NCBI GenBank assembly: GCA_002794105.1
Contig: PHFL01000007.1
Location: 83,412-147,411, forward strand
Length of the DNA: 64,000 nt
Reading direction: 5' to 3'
From: Candidatus Thermochlorobacter aerophilus
GTDB lineage: Bacteria > Bacteroidota > Chlorobiia > Chlorobiales > Thermochlorobacteraceae
Below are positions 46,953 to 57,220 of the stretch, piece after piece (position 1 is the first letter of the stretch; every line of letters begins with the position of its first letter). The notes under the pieces are model-generated. The model worked only from the letters and a program-made list of their open reading frames with translations. It made no database searches and was not told the origin of the DNA. A program made the translations under genes and the position numbers.

Positions 46953-48890
46953 TTATGAAACCGTTTTTTCCCACTCTTGGTAAAGCGACTCTAATTGTGC
47001 GCTAATTGCGCCATACTTTTCAATGATGGATTTGGACTGCGCGTGCTTGAAAAAGTCGGCTTTTGCCATTTCGCTTTCAAGCAATGATTTTTCGCGCTCC
47101 AGTGATTCAATCTGCGACTCGAGTTGGTGCAGCGTGCGCTTGGATGTTTTAGGCTCAGAAGCTCTGGCTTTGGCAGAAGCTTTGGACGTCTCTGATTTGA
47201 CGGCAGAAGCCATAGCCGCTTTAGCAGCCGCTTCTTGTGCTGACTCTTGCTCTAACTTCTCCACAAAATCGGCGTAGCTGCCAAGATAAGTGCGCAATTT
47301 CCCATCTTTGAGATAGATGACTTTACTCACCAAACTATCCAGAAAGTAGCGGTCGTGCGAGACAATGATGAGCGTGCCGTCGTAATTTTCGAGCGCTTCG
47401 ATAAGCATATCTTTTGAGCGCATATCCAAGTGATTGGTCGGCTCATCGAGAATGAGAAAGTTTGAGGCTTGGAGAAGCATTTTGGCAAGCGCCACACGAG
47501 ACTTTTCGCCGCCAGAGAGCACACCAATTTTTTTATTGACATCATCGCCTGAAAAAAGAAAACAGCCTAAAAGGTCGCGCACTTTTTTTCGTGCTTCTGA
47601 ATCAGGCGCATGCGCCAGCATTTCCTCAAGAATCGTGTGATGCACATTGAGCATCTCACTCTGATGCTGACCAAAAAAAGCCAGACTGACCTGATGACCA
47701 AGTTTGCGCTCGCCTTGAAAATCAATTTCACCGGCAATGATTTTGCACAAGGTGGATTTGCCTGCACCATTTGAACCAACCAGCGCAATGCGCTCGCCAC
47801 GCTCAACTTCCAAGTCAATGCCAGAAAGCACTGTCTTGACGCTATGGTCAGGCAGGGTGTATGATTTGGAGACGCCTTTGAGTGTGAGTACTATCCTGCC
47901 CGATGGCGCCGCTTTCGGAAACCGAAAGGAAATCTGCGAAAGGTCTTGTTCAGGTGCTTCTAACTGCGCTTGAAGTTTTTCAAGCATCCGCATGCGACTT
48001 TGCGCCTGCGACGACTTCGTGGCTTTGGCTTTGAAACGCTCAATAAATCGACGCAATTCAGCAATTTTTTTGAGGTCGTTGGCATACTTGGCTTGCATTT
48101 GCTCGTAGCGCAGAGCTTTTTCGCGCTCGTAGAAGGAGTAATTGCCTTTGTATTCGGTAATGCGCTTGAAGCTGATTTCTAAGGTCTTTGTGGTGAGTTT
48201 ATCAAGGAAAAAGCGGTCGTGCGAAATGATGATGTAAGCGCCATCGTAGTTGAGAAGGTAGTTTTCCAGCCACTGTAGGGAATCCATGTCAAGGTGATTG
48301 GTTGGCTCGTCGAGCAGAAGCAGTGTCGGGGCTTGCAGCAAAAGTTTGGCAATCAGCAAGCGCATTTGCCAGCCGCCAGAAAATTCTTTGACCTTTTTCT
48401 GAAAATCTTCTTGTGAGAAGCCAAGTCCAACCAGAATTTTTTCTGCATCGGCGCGCATTTTGTAGCCACCAAGGCGCTCAAACTCATGTGTGGCTTCGGA
48501 AAATCTCTCAATTAGCTTGGTGTATGCCTCACTTTCATGGTTGAAGGGCAAGGTAAGCTCGATTTCCATGCGAGCAATATCGCGTGAGAGTGCATAGAGT
48601 CGCTCATTAGCCTGCATGACGTATTCGAGAGCGCTTTTTTCAAGGTCGCCATCGAAGGAAATTTCTTGCGGCAGGTAGCCGATGGTCGTGTCTGAAGATT
48701 TGAGAATTTGCCCGCTGACCTGCAAAGTCTGTTCAGGCATATTGCCAGAGAGATACTTGAGCAGCGTGGATTTGCCAGCGCCGTTCATGCCCACAAGTCC
48801 CACTCTATCGCGGTCGCCAATCCGAAACGAGCTATCAATCAAAAGTTCTTTTGTGCCGATAGTAAGGCTAAGGTTGCGTGCTTCGAGCAT
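46953..48890 (-). CDS. ABC-F type ATP-binding protein
   Basis: 645 residues from the ATG at 48890. Two ABC domains with Walker A GMNGAGKST and GSNGAGKST, signature motifs FSGGWQMRL and LSGGEKSRVAL, Walker B LLLLDEPTNHLDM and FLILDEPTNHLDM, the ABC-F linker between, and a C-terminal coiled coil (about 560-645). No membrane segments. ABC-F proteins act on ribosomes (translation factors or antibiotic protection) or as Uup-type proteins. Its stop is 8 bases before the GNAT start, so they may share a transcript. Confidence 0.94.
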   Translation of the reverse strand: MLEARNLSLTIGTKELLIDSSFRIGDRDRVGLVGMNGAGKSTLLKYLSGNMPEQTLQVSGQILKSSDTTIGYLPQEISFDGDLEKSALEYVMQANERLYALSRDIARMEIELTLPFNHESEAYTKLIERFSEATHEFERLGGYKMRADAEKILVGLGFSQEDFQKKVKEFSGGWQMRLLIAKLLLQAPTLLLLDEPTNHLDMDSLQWLENYLLNYDGAYIIISHDRFFLDKLTTKTLEISFKRITEYKGNYSFYEREKALRYEQMQAKYANDLKKIAELRRFIERFKAKATKSSQAQSRMRMLEKLQAQLEAPEQDLSQISFRFPKAAPSGRIVLTLKGVSKSYTLPDHSVKTVLSGIDLEVERGERIALVGSNGAGKSTLCKIIAGEIDFQGERKLGHQVSLAFFGQHQSEMLNVHHTILEEMLAHAPDSEARKKVRDLLGCFLFSGDDVNKKIGVLSGGEKSRVALAKMLLQASNFLILDEPTNHLDMRSKDMLIEALENYDGTLIIVSHDRYFLDSLVSKVIYLKDGKLRTYLGSYADFVEKLEQESAQEAAAKAAMASAVKSETSKASAKARASEPKTSKRTLHQLESQIESLEREKSLLESEMAKADFFKHAQSKSIIEKYGAISAQLESLYQEWEKTVS

Positions 48891-49051
48891 ATGTTTGCGT
48901 TCGGAGTTGAAAAGCAAAGATAAGAATCCTGACGCATGTTTTCAGCGCAAAGCGCGTTTGAGTGTGCCAGCATGTCTGGCAAACTGGGAGAGTGCAGCAA
49001 TTAAGAAAAAGGCATGTGGGGGGATAAAAAGTGTAGCAATGCTAGGAAAAC

Positions 49052-49741
49052 CTACGCCGCAACTTGCGTCGGTAGCACAGGCAACCACTGTTCCATGCGG
49101 TAAGCGCTATCCCAAAAGAGCCACTCCAAGCGTGAAGAATAGACAAAGGCTTCGGTCATGAGCTTTTTCGTAAGTGGTGTAGCATCAACCGCCACCGCAT
49201 CGGTCAAGTGAATCATCTTATCGACAAGGGCGCTGTATTCTGGGCTGGAGTACATATCAATCCAATTCTTGTAGGGATGTTGAACATAGTCTGCATGCTG
49301 GGAAGCGGTGTGGTGAATAGTGTTGCCAACTTCACGATAAATCCAAAAGCAGGGCAAAAGTGCGGCAATACCTTCTTCGTAACTGCGCAGCGATGCAGTG
49401 GCAAGCATATAGTTGGTGTAAGAAAAGCATGAAGGCGAATAGCTGACATCCAGCGTGGTTTTGTAGAGCGAAAAGTAAAACTCATGCAAGGCGCGCTCGG
49501 CAACGATAGCCTCTTGCGAAAACTTGACAAACTGCACAATTTCGTCGGCAGTTCGGGCTTTTGCGGCAAGCATGGCAAGTGCCTTCGCAAAGTCCATGAG
49601 ATAGAGCGCATCTTGCTTGATGTAGAACTGAAATTTCTCTTGCGCCAGTGTGCCTGACGCCAGTTCTTGATTGAATGGATGCGCCAGAATTTGCGCATAG
49701 ATGGGCTCAATTGCCCGCCAGAGTTCACGAGTAAATGACAT
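49052..49741 (-). CDS. tenA: thiaminase II / aminopyrimidine aminohydrolase
   Basis: 229 residues, TenA fold. Conserved YIKQDALYLMDFAKAL, the nucleophile-bearing SPSCFSYTNYMLATA and CFWIYREVGNTI regions are present. It salvages thiamin pyrimidine from degraded thiamin. Two bases lie between the thiD stop and its ATG, so the two are co-transcribed and both are under the TPP riboswitch. Confidence 0.93.
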   Translation of the reverse strand: MSFTRELWRAIEPIYAQILAHPFNQELASGTLAQEKFQFYIKQDALYLMDFAKALAMLAAKARTADEIVQFVKFSQEAIVAERALHEFYFSLYKTTLDVSYSPSCFSYTNYMLATASLRSYEEGIAALLPCFWIYREVGNTIHHTASQHADYVQHPYKNWIDMYSSPEYSALVDKMIHLTDAVAVDATPLTKKLMTEAFVYSSRLEWLFWDSAYRMEQWLPVLPTQVAA

Positions 49742-49743
49742 GG

Positions 49744-50553
49744 TTAGTCCCTCCAAAGTTTATAGAAGTGATGTACAGGAGCATGACCTTTGCCGAGCGT
49801 GTAAGTGGCGCCATGTTCAATTGCGCCAGTCAGATAGTCTTTGGCGTGTTTGACAGCTTCGGCTACGGTAAATCCTTTTCCCAAGTAAGCGGCGATGGCT
49901 GAAGAGAGTGTGCAGCCTGTGCCGTGTGTATTTTTGGTGGCAATGCGTGGGGCATCAAACCAGTGAATCTGACCGTCGGCAGTAAGCAGGCAATCCATGC
50001 TGCGCAGTGTATCCAGATGTCCGCCCTTGAGCAGAACATGTTTTGCGCCAAGCTGCTGCAAGGCTTTTGCGGCATCTGGCATTTCGTCGAGTGTCTGGAT
50101 TGAGCGCCCGAGTAGAAGGCGAGCTTCAGGCAAATTCGGCGTAATGAGCATTGCCAGTGGCAAAAGCTGTTGGCGTAGCGCCTCAATGGCACTATCCTCC
50201 AAAAGTTTGTCGCCGCTTTTAGCGGTCATCACTGGGTCTAAGACAATGGTGCGCAGGTTGTAGAATTTCAGGCGCTCGGCAACGGTCTCGATGATGTCGG
50301 AAGTAAAAAGCATTCCGATTTTGACAGCATCGACGCCGATGTCGGTAACCACTGCATCGATTTGCTGGGCAACAAACTCGGGCGGCACGCTATGAATGGC
50401 GCGAACGCCCAGCGTATTTTGTGCCGTAAGTGCTGTGATGACGCTCATGCCGTAGCCGCCCAAAGCCGAAAAGGTTTTAAGGTCGGCTTGTATGCCAGCT
50501 CCGCCACCAGAATCTGAGCCAGCAATGGTCAGAAGACGTGTGTAAGTGTTCAT
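49744..50553 (-). CDS. thiD: hydroxymethylpyrimidine/phosphomethylpyrimidine kinase
   Basis: 269 residues. Ribokinase-fold kinase phosphorylating the HMP moiety twice for thiamin. SDSGGGAGIQADLKTFSALGGYG, LDPVMTAKSGDKLL and KNTHGTGCTLSSAIAAYLGKG (catalytic Asp region absent from view but GTGC loop intact) are typical. First gene of the thiamin group, downstream of the TPP riboswitch. Confidence 0.95.
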   Translation of the reverse strand: MNTYTRLLTIAGSDSGGGAGIQADLKTFSALGGYGMSVITALTAQNTLGVRAIHSVPPEFVAQQIDAVVTDIGVDAVKIGMLFTSDIIETVAERLKFYNLRTIVLDPVMTAKSGDKLLEDSAIEALRQQLLPLAMLITPNLPEARLLLGRSIQTLDEMPDAAKALQQLGAKHVLLKGGHLDTLRSMDCLLTADGQIHWFDAPRIATKNTHGTGCTLSSAIAAYLGKGFTVAEAVKHAKDYLTGAIEHGATYTLGKGHAPVHHFYKLWRD

Positions 50554-50644
50554 GACAAAGAATTAGCTTAAGGTTGCTTGAAAATTGGTGGCGCAATGAA
50601 AGAAAAGGAGGAAGTTGCCAGAAGAGTGGTGCATACTTCGCCTC

Positions 50645-50728
50645 ATCTTTCCTTGCGTCAGTATTACCTGCATCAAGTTCCTCGGGTATGTTCTCAGCCA
50701 ATTGCAGCGCAATTAGCACCCCGAAGAT
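50645..50728 (-). promoter_or_regulatory. TPP riboswitch (THI element) upstream of thiD-tenA
   Basis: Read on the minus strand, CGGGGTGC, GGCTGAGA, ACCCG, GAACTTGAT, CAGGTAATACTGACGCAAGGA appear in the right order for the TPP aptamer. About 90 bases separate it from the thiD ATG. No terminator hairpin or obvious ribosome-binding site could be identified in the space, so the mode of control is unclear. Confidence 0.92.
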
Positions 50729-50874
50729 GATGGCGCTATCGTGTGCAAACTTAGTAACGAAGTCCAAAATAAACAATGCAAAACAAAAGCTCAATAGGCA
50801 AGCAAACGCATGGCGTTTCGCAGTGAAGCCGAAAGGCGTATCTTCACATTTTGAACGAAAACTTAGTGCGCAAC

Positions 50875-52710
50875 ATGGCAAAGCAATCCACTAAAACGGC
50901 ATCTTACTTTACGCGCATTGGTTCAGCGCAAAAAGTTCATGCAAATCTGCCGCCCGCGCTGTGGTCGGTGGCGGAAAAAACCAATTTCAAATCTACCTCG
51001 ACTTATGAGGATGTCAAGCAGTTTCTCTTTGAGCTCAAGGCGCTCTCGCAAGAGATGACCTTGCATACCTTTGGCAAGACAACCGAAGGACGAGACCTGT
51101 GGTTAGCCGTGTTTTCACGACCGCAAATTTTTTCGCCGATTCAGGCAGTGCAGTCTGAAAAGCCGGTGGTGCTGCTGCAAAATAACATTCATGCAGGCGA
51201 AGTCTGCCCGAAAGAAGCTTCAATGATTTTGATGCGCGACCTTGTGCTGGGCGAACTCAATGCGCTGCTCGATAAGCTCATCATCCTTGTCATTCCAATC
51301 TACAACGCCGATGGCAACGAACGCATCAGCGAAGCGAACCGACTCTCACAACTCGGACCGGAAAATGGCGTGGGCATCCGAACCAATGCGATTGGATTAG
51401 ACCTGAACCGCGACTACATGAAAGTGGAAGCCGAAGAGACCGCATGCCTTATCAAAAACGTCTATGTGGCGTGGCAACCCGATGTCATCATCGATGGGCA
51501 TACGACCGATGGCTCACGGCATGGCTACGACCTCACATTCGGTTTTCCGCAGCATCCGAATGCACCAAAAAAGCTCATTGATTTTACACGCGATGTAATG
51601 CTTCCTGCCATTGCGCAAAAAATCAAGCGCGACACAGGCATTGAGATGTTCTACTACGGCGATTTTGTCAATTTCCGCAAGCCCGAAGAAGGTTGGGCAA
51701 CCTACTCGCATCATGCACGATATGGCGCATCATATGGCGGGCTGCAAAACCGCATTGCCATCTTGATGGAAACCTACTCATATGTGTCGTTCGAGCGCCG
51801 CATCAGAGCCGCTTATCACTTCATGCGAGAAAGTCTGGAATACACAGCGCGTCATGCCTCGCGTATCAAAACTTTGGTGCGTGAGTGTCTAAAAGAGACC
51901 ATCGCACTGGGAGAAAGTTATGACCCAAAGAAAAACTTGATTGCTATTGAAGTGGCAAAGCAGCCTTTCGAGAAGCGATATGCCGTGATTGGCTATGTGG
52001 TCAAAGAAAAAGTCCATCGCGATGGCACTGTGTATTATCTGCCTACCAAGACAAAAAAAGTGTATCATGTACCATACTTTGGCAAGTTTACGCCCGTGCG
52101 AAGTGTGCCTCGACCTTTGGCGTATCTTTTGCCAAAGTCAGAGCGGCGCATTATTGAAAAACTTATGCTGCATGGCATTGCAGTCGAGCAGTTGCTCAAG
52201 CCCTTCACTGCGACTGTAGAGTATTTTGATGTCAAGGATATTAAGCTCTCTGAGCAGTGCTTTCAAGGTCATCGTGAAGTAACCATTAGTGTCGTGCGCA
52301 CGCCCGTAGAGCGGACCTTTCAGATCGATGACTTCATTGTGCCTATGAATCAACCGGCGGCAAATGTGTTGGCTGGACTGCTCGAGCCTGATTCGGATGA
52401 CAGTCTGGCGCACTGGAATTATTTTGACAACTACCTGACAGGCAAACTTCGTTTCGAGAAGGATTTTGTCACAGAGTATGAGTATAATCTCATTGATTTG
52501 CCGCGCACAAAGGAGATTTATGAAAAACTAATCGAAAAAAATCCAGCGCTCTCTGAAGATGAGCGGGCAGAAGAGAAAATGAAGTTTTTTATGACTGCAG
52601 TCGGATACGAAAATGAATTCATGAATCAGATTCCCGTGTTTCGCTTAATTGAGAAAAAACCATATTCAGCGAAAGTCTATGTAAGCGAGAGCGCCACAAG
52701 GGTGCGATAA
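50875..52710 (+). CDS. M14 family zinc carboxypeptidase
   Basis: 611 residues from the ATG at 50875. The zinc ligands and catalytic residues are visible: QNNIHAGEVCPKE (His, Glu), LDLNRDYMK (Arg), IDGHTTDG (His) and the general base region MLILMETYSY-like ILMETYSYVS. No signal peptide, so apparently cytosolic, unlike most M14 enzymes. The second half (about 350-611) is a less familiar extension. The TTG at 50851 is the alternative start. Confidence 0.88.
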   Translation: MAKQSTKTASYFTRIGSAQKVHANLPPALWSVAEKTNFKSTSTYEDVKQFLFELKALSQEMTLHTFGKTTEGRDLWLAVFSRPQIFSPIQAVQSEKPVVLLQNNIHAGEVCPKEASMILMRDLVLGELNALLDKLIILVIPIYNADGNERISEANRLSQLGPENGVGIRTNAIGLDLNRDYMKVEAEETACLIKNVYVAWQPDVIIDGHTTDGSRHGYDLTFGFPQHPNAPKKLIDFTRDVMLPAIAQKIKRDTGIEMFYYGDFVNFRKPEEGWATYSHHARYGASYGGLQNRIAILMETYSYVSFERRIRAAYHFMRESLEYTARHASRIKTLVRECLKETIALGESYDPKKNLIAIEVAKQPFEKRYAVIGYVVKEKVHRDGTVYYLPTKTKKVYHVPYFGKFTPVRSVPRPLAYLLPKSERRIIEKLMLHGIAVEQLLKPFTATVEYFDVKDIKLSEQCFQGHREVTISVVRTPVERTFQIDDFIVPMNQPAANVLAGLLEPDSDDSLAHWNYFDNYLTGKLRFEKDFVTEYEYNLIDLPRTKEIYEKLIEKNPALSEDERAEEKMKFFMTAVGYENEFMNQIPVFRLIEKKPYSAKVYVSESATRVR

Positions 52711-52815
52711 AGAAGACAAAAAACCTTAGGGTGCTATAAAAAGGCAAAAGCTATTGACGGATGAGAGAATGGGTTGTATTTTTCCTGTTCGAGGAATTAA
52801 ACGAGGCGCTAGTTA

Positions 52816-54204
52816 ATGAAGGTCAAATCAGAGGGTGATATTGCCGCACAAATTCGGCAGCTCTTGGAGCGCTCAAAGACATCTCCATCGGCGACACTAA
52901 GACTTGCTGAGATTCTCATTCGACAAGGCAGAGCCGCAGAAGCAATTACACGACTGCGTCCTCTTGAATCTGACTATCGAGAGTCGTATCGGTTTCATGT
53001 CGTGCTGGCGCAAGCCTATCGTGCTATGGGCAACACTGCCATGGCAAAAACCCTACTGGCAAAAGCATGCCAGCTGGCGCCGCAAAATGAAGTGGCTCTG
53101 CATGAACTTATTCGTCTCAATGCCCCTACGCTACTGCAAAGCAAAGAGAAAGGTGTAGCAAAGCAGGCTACGAAATTAAGTCCAACATGGGTGCGTTCAA
53201 GTGTTTCATCTTACTGGCAGCAAGCAAAAGCTGTGCAGGCAGAGTCTCGCCCCGAACACCGAGCGGAAAACTTGTCGCAAGCACAATCGCAATCAGATTC
53301 CCCGCTACCATCTGCGGCAGAGTCGCCTGCCGAAAAAGCTCACATGGTGCACTGGCAAGGCGAAGAGAAGCCCAAAACTGAAAGTCGGACCGCAACATCA
53401 CCTGAGACAAAGGCATCGGAACCAGAAGAAAAACTTTTGACAGAGAGCGACATTTTCGATGAGAAAGGCATGTTGCTAGGGGAATTTGGCACGGGAGTAG
53501 CAGAATCGTCTAAAGAGATGCCAGATATCTCTTTTTCACCAGAGCCAAAGCCAGTGCCGAAATACGATAGTATCCTTGACCTGTCGCAAATTCCAGCACA
53601 GAAGGAAGAGCCGCCTGCAATTGAGCTCAATGAGCCCAAAATCACATTAGACCGTGCCAAGCTCTCTCAAGTGCTTTCCCGTCTCTCTCTGAAAGAAAAT
53701 ATAGATACCAGTAAAGCAGCATCAGAACATTTGGCACCGGCGCCACCTGCTTCTGATAAGAACAAAGCTGATGAGAATGGAAAATCTGATACGCGCTACT
53801 CAACAGATACACCAGTCTCTGATGTAGGTAGCGTGGGCGCAGTCGATACCGCAGCTCATCGCGTGGCAGGTGAGCCCGCACAAGAATCAATTGCACAGGC
53901 AGCCGAGAGAGCATCAAAAGAAGAGGAAATTGATGAACTCGAATCCTTGGCAGCACAACTGGCTAACTTCAAAGCTCCGCCTGTGCAGGAGACCAATGAC
54001 CCAACTCCAATTTCTGAACAACGAAAACCCTTCGATGACAATGAAGAGATTAAAATGCCAACACGGCAATTAGCGGAGATTTTCGTGGCACAAGGTGCCT
54101 ACGCCAAAGCTATCAAGGTCTATGAAGCATTGGCGGAGAGAGAACCGCACAATGCATTTTTGTTCAACCTTATCATCAATGGCTTGCGCGAACAAATGAA
54201 GTAA
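52816..54204 (+). CDS. TPR-containing protein with a long low-complexity middle
   Basis: 462 residues: TPR-type helices at 1-100 (AEILIRQGRAAEAITRLRPL, AQAYRAMGNTAMAKTLLAKA), a Ser/Pro/Glu/Lys-rich disordered region of about 300 residues, and a final TPR (AEIFVAQGAYAKAIKVYEAL). No signal peptide. Probably a scaffold for protein interactions. I do not recognise a specific family. Confidence 0.7.
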   Translation: MKVKSEGDIAAQIRQLLERSKTSPSATLRLAEILIRQGRAAEAITRLRPLESDYRESYRFHVVLAQAYRAMGNTAMAKTLLAKACQLAPQNEVALHELIRLNAPTLLQSKEKGVAKQATKLSPTWVRSSVSSYWQQAKAVQAESRPEHRAENLSQAQSQSDSPLPSAAESPAEKAHMVHWQGEEKPKTESRTATSPETKASEPEEKLLTESDIFDEKGMLLGEFGTGVAESSKEMPDISFSPEPKPVPKYDSILDLSQIPAQKEEPPAIELNEPKITLDRAKLSQVLSRLSLKENIDTSKAASEHLAPAPPASDKNKADENGKSDTRYSTDTPVSDVGSVGAVDTAAHRVAGEPAQESIAQAAERASKEEEIDELESLAAQLANFKAPPVQETNDPTPISEQRKPFDDNEEIKMPTRQLAEIFVAQGAYAKAIKVYEALAEREPHNAFLFNLIINGLREQMK

Positions 54205-54380
54205 CCACGCTGGGCATGTAGCAGCACTGTTACCAAGAAACCTGCCCCGTGTTGAAACCTGACAAGAATTTTTTGAAACATCAACATCTGCAGCGTCGTC
54301 TAAGGATGTGCTGTTCATCACAGTGCCCTGCAATCGTACATTTTTTCTAAGCTTTTAGAAACACAGCTTTCATCTTTACA

Positions 54381-55787
54381 ATGAAAAAGTGGCTGCTAGC
54401 TCTTCCCGCTCATCTGTGCCTAGTTTCCAGCTTAGCTATTGCACAGGGCGCGGCAAACACTGTAGAGACGCTGACACTTGAAAAAGTCATCAAGATAGCT
54501 ATTGAGAATGCTGTGGCAACCGCGCAAGCAAAAAACAACTATGAGCTAACTGGCGCACAGCTATTGCAAGCCTACGGGCAGTTTTTGCCAAGTCTGGCGG
54601 TATCGGCAACCTATACCCCGCTGAACTCCAATCAACGCATTAATCCGACAACTCTACCCGGCGGTCAAGTAATTTTCCCGCTATTTGGTCAGCAAACTAC
54701 ATCAATTGGGTTTAGCCTGAATTCATCGCTCAATCTCTTCAATGGATTAGCTGACCAAGCGGCATTGCAAAACGCCATTCATGCAAGAGAAAGTGCCGGC
54801 TACACGCTCAAGCGCGCAAAGCAAGATATTGCTTTCAGCGTGGCACAAGCGTATTTGCAAATCTTGCTCAATCAGGAGCTTTTGGCTATTGCTCAAGAAA
54901 ATTTGAAAGTTTCACAAGAAAGGCTGCGCCAGTTGCAGGAGCAGGCACGCTTGGGGGCACGCACTATTGCAGACCTCTATCAGCAAGAAGCACAAAAAGC
55001 CGCAGATGAACTGGCTGTCATTCGTGCTGAAAATACTCTGCGCAATAGTAAACTGGCACTCATTCGCCAAGCGCGTTTAGACCCCACAAAAGAATACAAG
55101 TTTGAAAGCCCACCAATTGATACCACATTGCTCGGTGCAGAGTATCAAGATGAAGCAAGGCTTATTGCAGTGGCACAGGAGCAACGTGCTGACCTCAAAG
55201 CTGCTCAGGAAAGCCTGACAGCCGCTTCATGGGCAATCACACAAGCACGCGGCACTTTTCTGCCCGCCTTGAACCTAAACTTCACGCTCTTCACAAATGG
55301 CTTCAGCGTTTTCAATCAAAGCATTGATGGAAACACCATCCCAAATCCTGTGCTTCCAACGGTAGGAGAGCAACTCAACAAACAGATTAGCTTCAACATT
55401 GGATTACAACTAAGCTGGACGATTTTCGATCGTTTTAGCACTAACTTGAGAGCTGAGCAAGCACTCATCAACTACCGCAATCAAGAACTGCAATATGAGG
55501 ATTTGAAAATTCGTGTAGTCGCAGAAGTGCGTCAGGCACTTGGTGATTATCAAGCGGCGCTCAAGCAACTGGAAAGCACAAGCAAAGGATTGCTATCAGC
55601 AAAGCAAGCCTACGAGACCATACAGAAGCGCTACGAAGTAGGGTCAGCGACGTTTGTAGAAGTTGCCGCTGCGCAAGCCGCACTGGTGCGTGCGCAATCT
55701 GACCGAGCACAAGCCTTGTTTAACTTTACTTTCCAGAAGAAAATCTTGGAGTATTTCTTGGGGAGCGTCGATATAGATGCCTTCTGA
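54381..55787 (+). CDS. TolC family outer membrane efflux protein
   Basis: 468 residues: signal peptide (LALPAHLCLVSSLAIAQG), then two OEP domains of alternating beta strands and coiled-coil helices (GANTVETLTLEKVIKIAIENA; SLNLFNGLADQAALQNAI; ARLGARTIADLYQQEAQKAAD). It forms the outer membrane channel for the MacA/MacB-type exporter that follows in the next genes. The stop is 30 bases before the adaptor gene, so one operon. Confidence 0.93.
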   Translation: MKKWLLALPAHLCLVSSLAIAQGAANTVETLTLEKVIKIAIENAVATAQAKNNYELTGAQLLQAYGQFLPSLAVSATYTPLNSNQRINPTTLPGGQVIFPLFGQQTTSIGFSLNSSLNLFNGLADQAALQNAIHARESAGYTLKRAKQDIAFSVAQAYLQILLNQELLAIAQENLKVSQERLRQLQEQARLGARTIADLYQQEAQKAADELAVIRAENTLRNSKLALIRQARLDPTKEYKFESPPIDTTLLGAEYQDEARLIAVAQEQRADLKAAQESLTAASWAITQARGTFLPALNLNFTLFTNGFSVFNQSIDGNTIPNPVLPTVGEQLNKQISFNIGLQLSWTIFDRFSTNLRAEQALINYRNQELQYEDLKIRVVAEVRQALGDYQAALKQLESTSKGLLSAKQAYETIQKRYEVGSATFVEVAAAQAALVRAQSDRAQALFNFTFQKKILEYFLGSVDIDAF

Positions 55788-55817
55788 TATTTTGCTAAAC
55801 TTTAACTTTCATGCGCT

Positions 55818-57212
55818 ATGGCAATTGAGACACTGCCTTCGGAAAAATCAACCCGCAGCACAGCTGTGCCTGAAAGTGCGCCGCGAAAACCTAAGAGAAA
55901 GTCTCGCCGAACGCTGTGGCTGATAATCGGCAGCAGTGGAGCGTTGATGCTGCTGATGATATTTAGCATTGTGCAATCCAAGAAAGGCGGAAAACCCATT
56001 GCCGTGACCGTAGAAAAAGCGGCAATTCGCACCATTACACAAATTGTGTCAGCTACAGGGAAGGTCTATCCAGAGATGGAAGTCAAGCTCTCGCCAGAGG
56101 TCAGCGGTGAGATTGTGGAATTGCCCGTCAAAGAAGGCGATGTAGTAAAACGGGGGCAGTTGCTCTTCAAAATTAACCCGCAACTTTCTCGCACACAGGT
56201 CGAGCAAGCGCAAGCAGCCCTGAGTGCTGCTAAGGCTGCAAGCCTACGCGCCAAAGCTGAGCAACTGCGCACTGCTGAAGAATATCGGCGTGCAGAACAA
56301 CTCTTTGCACAAAAGCTGATATCTGAAACAGAATACTTAGCAGCAAAGACCAACGCAGAGATTGCCAAAGCAAATGCCGAAGCGGCTCTATTTGATGTGG
56401 AACGCTTGCAAAGCCAGCTCAAACAAGCACGCGAGCAACTTTCGCGCACAGTCGTCACATCGCCAATTAACGGCACAGTAACTGTACTATCGGCTAAACT
56501 CGGTGAGCGTGTCGTCGGCTCTATTCAAATGGCAGGCACAGAAATTTTGCGCGTCGCAGACCTAAGCGTCATGGAAATGCGTGTCGATGTCAATGAAAAT
56601 GATATTGTCAATGTCAAGCTGGGTGATACGGCACGCATCACGATTGACGCCTATCCAAACCGAAAATTTACAGGCATCGTGCGCGAAATTGCTAATGCCG
56701 CAAAAACCAAAGGTTTGGGAACACAAGAAGAAGTCACAAACTTTGAAGTCAAAATCCGCATTCTTGACCACAACGGGCTCTTGCGCCCCGGCATGAGCGG
56801 CAATGCTGACATAGAGACTTTTACAGTAAAAGATGTGCTTAGCGTACCGATTCAGAGTGTAACTGTACGGGTCTTAGAAAACAGTATGACCGCTGAAGAA
56901 CTGGCGCAAAAGCGCGCCCAGCTGCTCAAGCAGACCGATGGCGACGTTGAACTGATAAACGAAAAAATCAAGCAGCAGCAAGAAAAAGCAGACCGTGCAA
57001 AATTAGTGCGCGTTGTCTTTGTCAAGCAGGGGAACATCGTAAGAATGGTGCCAGTAGAAACAGGTATTGCCGACAACACTTACATTGAAATCAAGAAGGG
57101 TAATCTCAAAGCTGGTGACGAAGTGGTCTCAGGGAGCTACCGTGCCATCAGCCGAGAGCTTAAAGATAGTTCTATAGTGGTGATTAGTGAATTTGAAACG
57201 ACGAAAAAGTAA
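55818..57212 (+). CDS. HlyD/MacA-type periplasmic adaptor
   Basis: 464 residues: a basic N-terminus, one membrane helix ([22 protein letters not shown]), a barrel-sandwich/lipoyl domain ([19 protein letters not shown]), a coiled-coil of about 80 residues, and the beta-barrel ([21 protein letters not shown]). It bridges the inner membrane transporter and the TolC channel. Next gene starts 8 bases downstream. Confidence 0.93.
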   Translation: MAIETLPSEKSTRSTAVPESAPRKPKRKSRRTLWLIIGSSGALMLLMIFSIVQSKKGGKPIAVTVEKAAIRTITQIVSATGKVYPEMEVKLSPEVSGEIVELPVKEGDVVKRGQLLFKINPQLSRTQVEQAQAALSAAKAASLRAKAEQLRTAEEYRRAEQLFAQKLISETEYLAAKTNAEIAKANAEAALFDVERLQSQLKQAREQLSRTVVTSPINGTVTVLSAKLGERVVGSIQMAGTEILRVADLSVMEMRVDVNENDIVNVKLGDTARITIDAYPNRKFTGIVREIANAAKTKGLGTQEEVTNFEVKIRILDHNGLLRPGMSGNADIETFTVKDVLSVPIQSVTVRVLENSMTAEELAQKRAQLLKQTDGDVELINEKIKQQQEKADRAKLVRVVFVKQGNIVRMVPVETGIADNTYIEIKKGNLKAGDEVVSGSYRAISRELKDSSIVVISEFETTKK

Positions 57213-57220
57213 GGCTAAAC

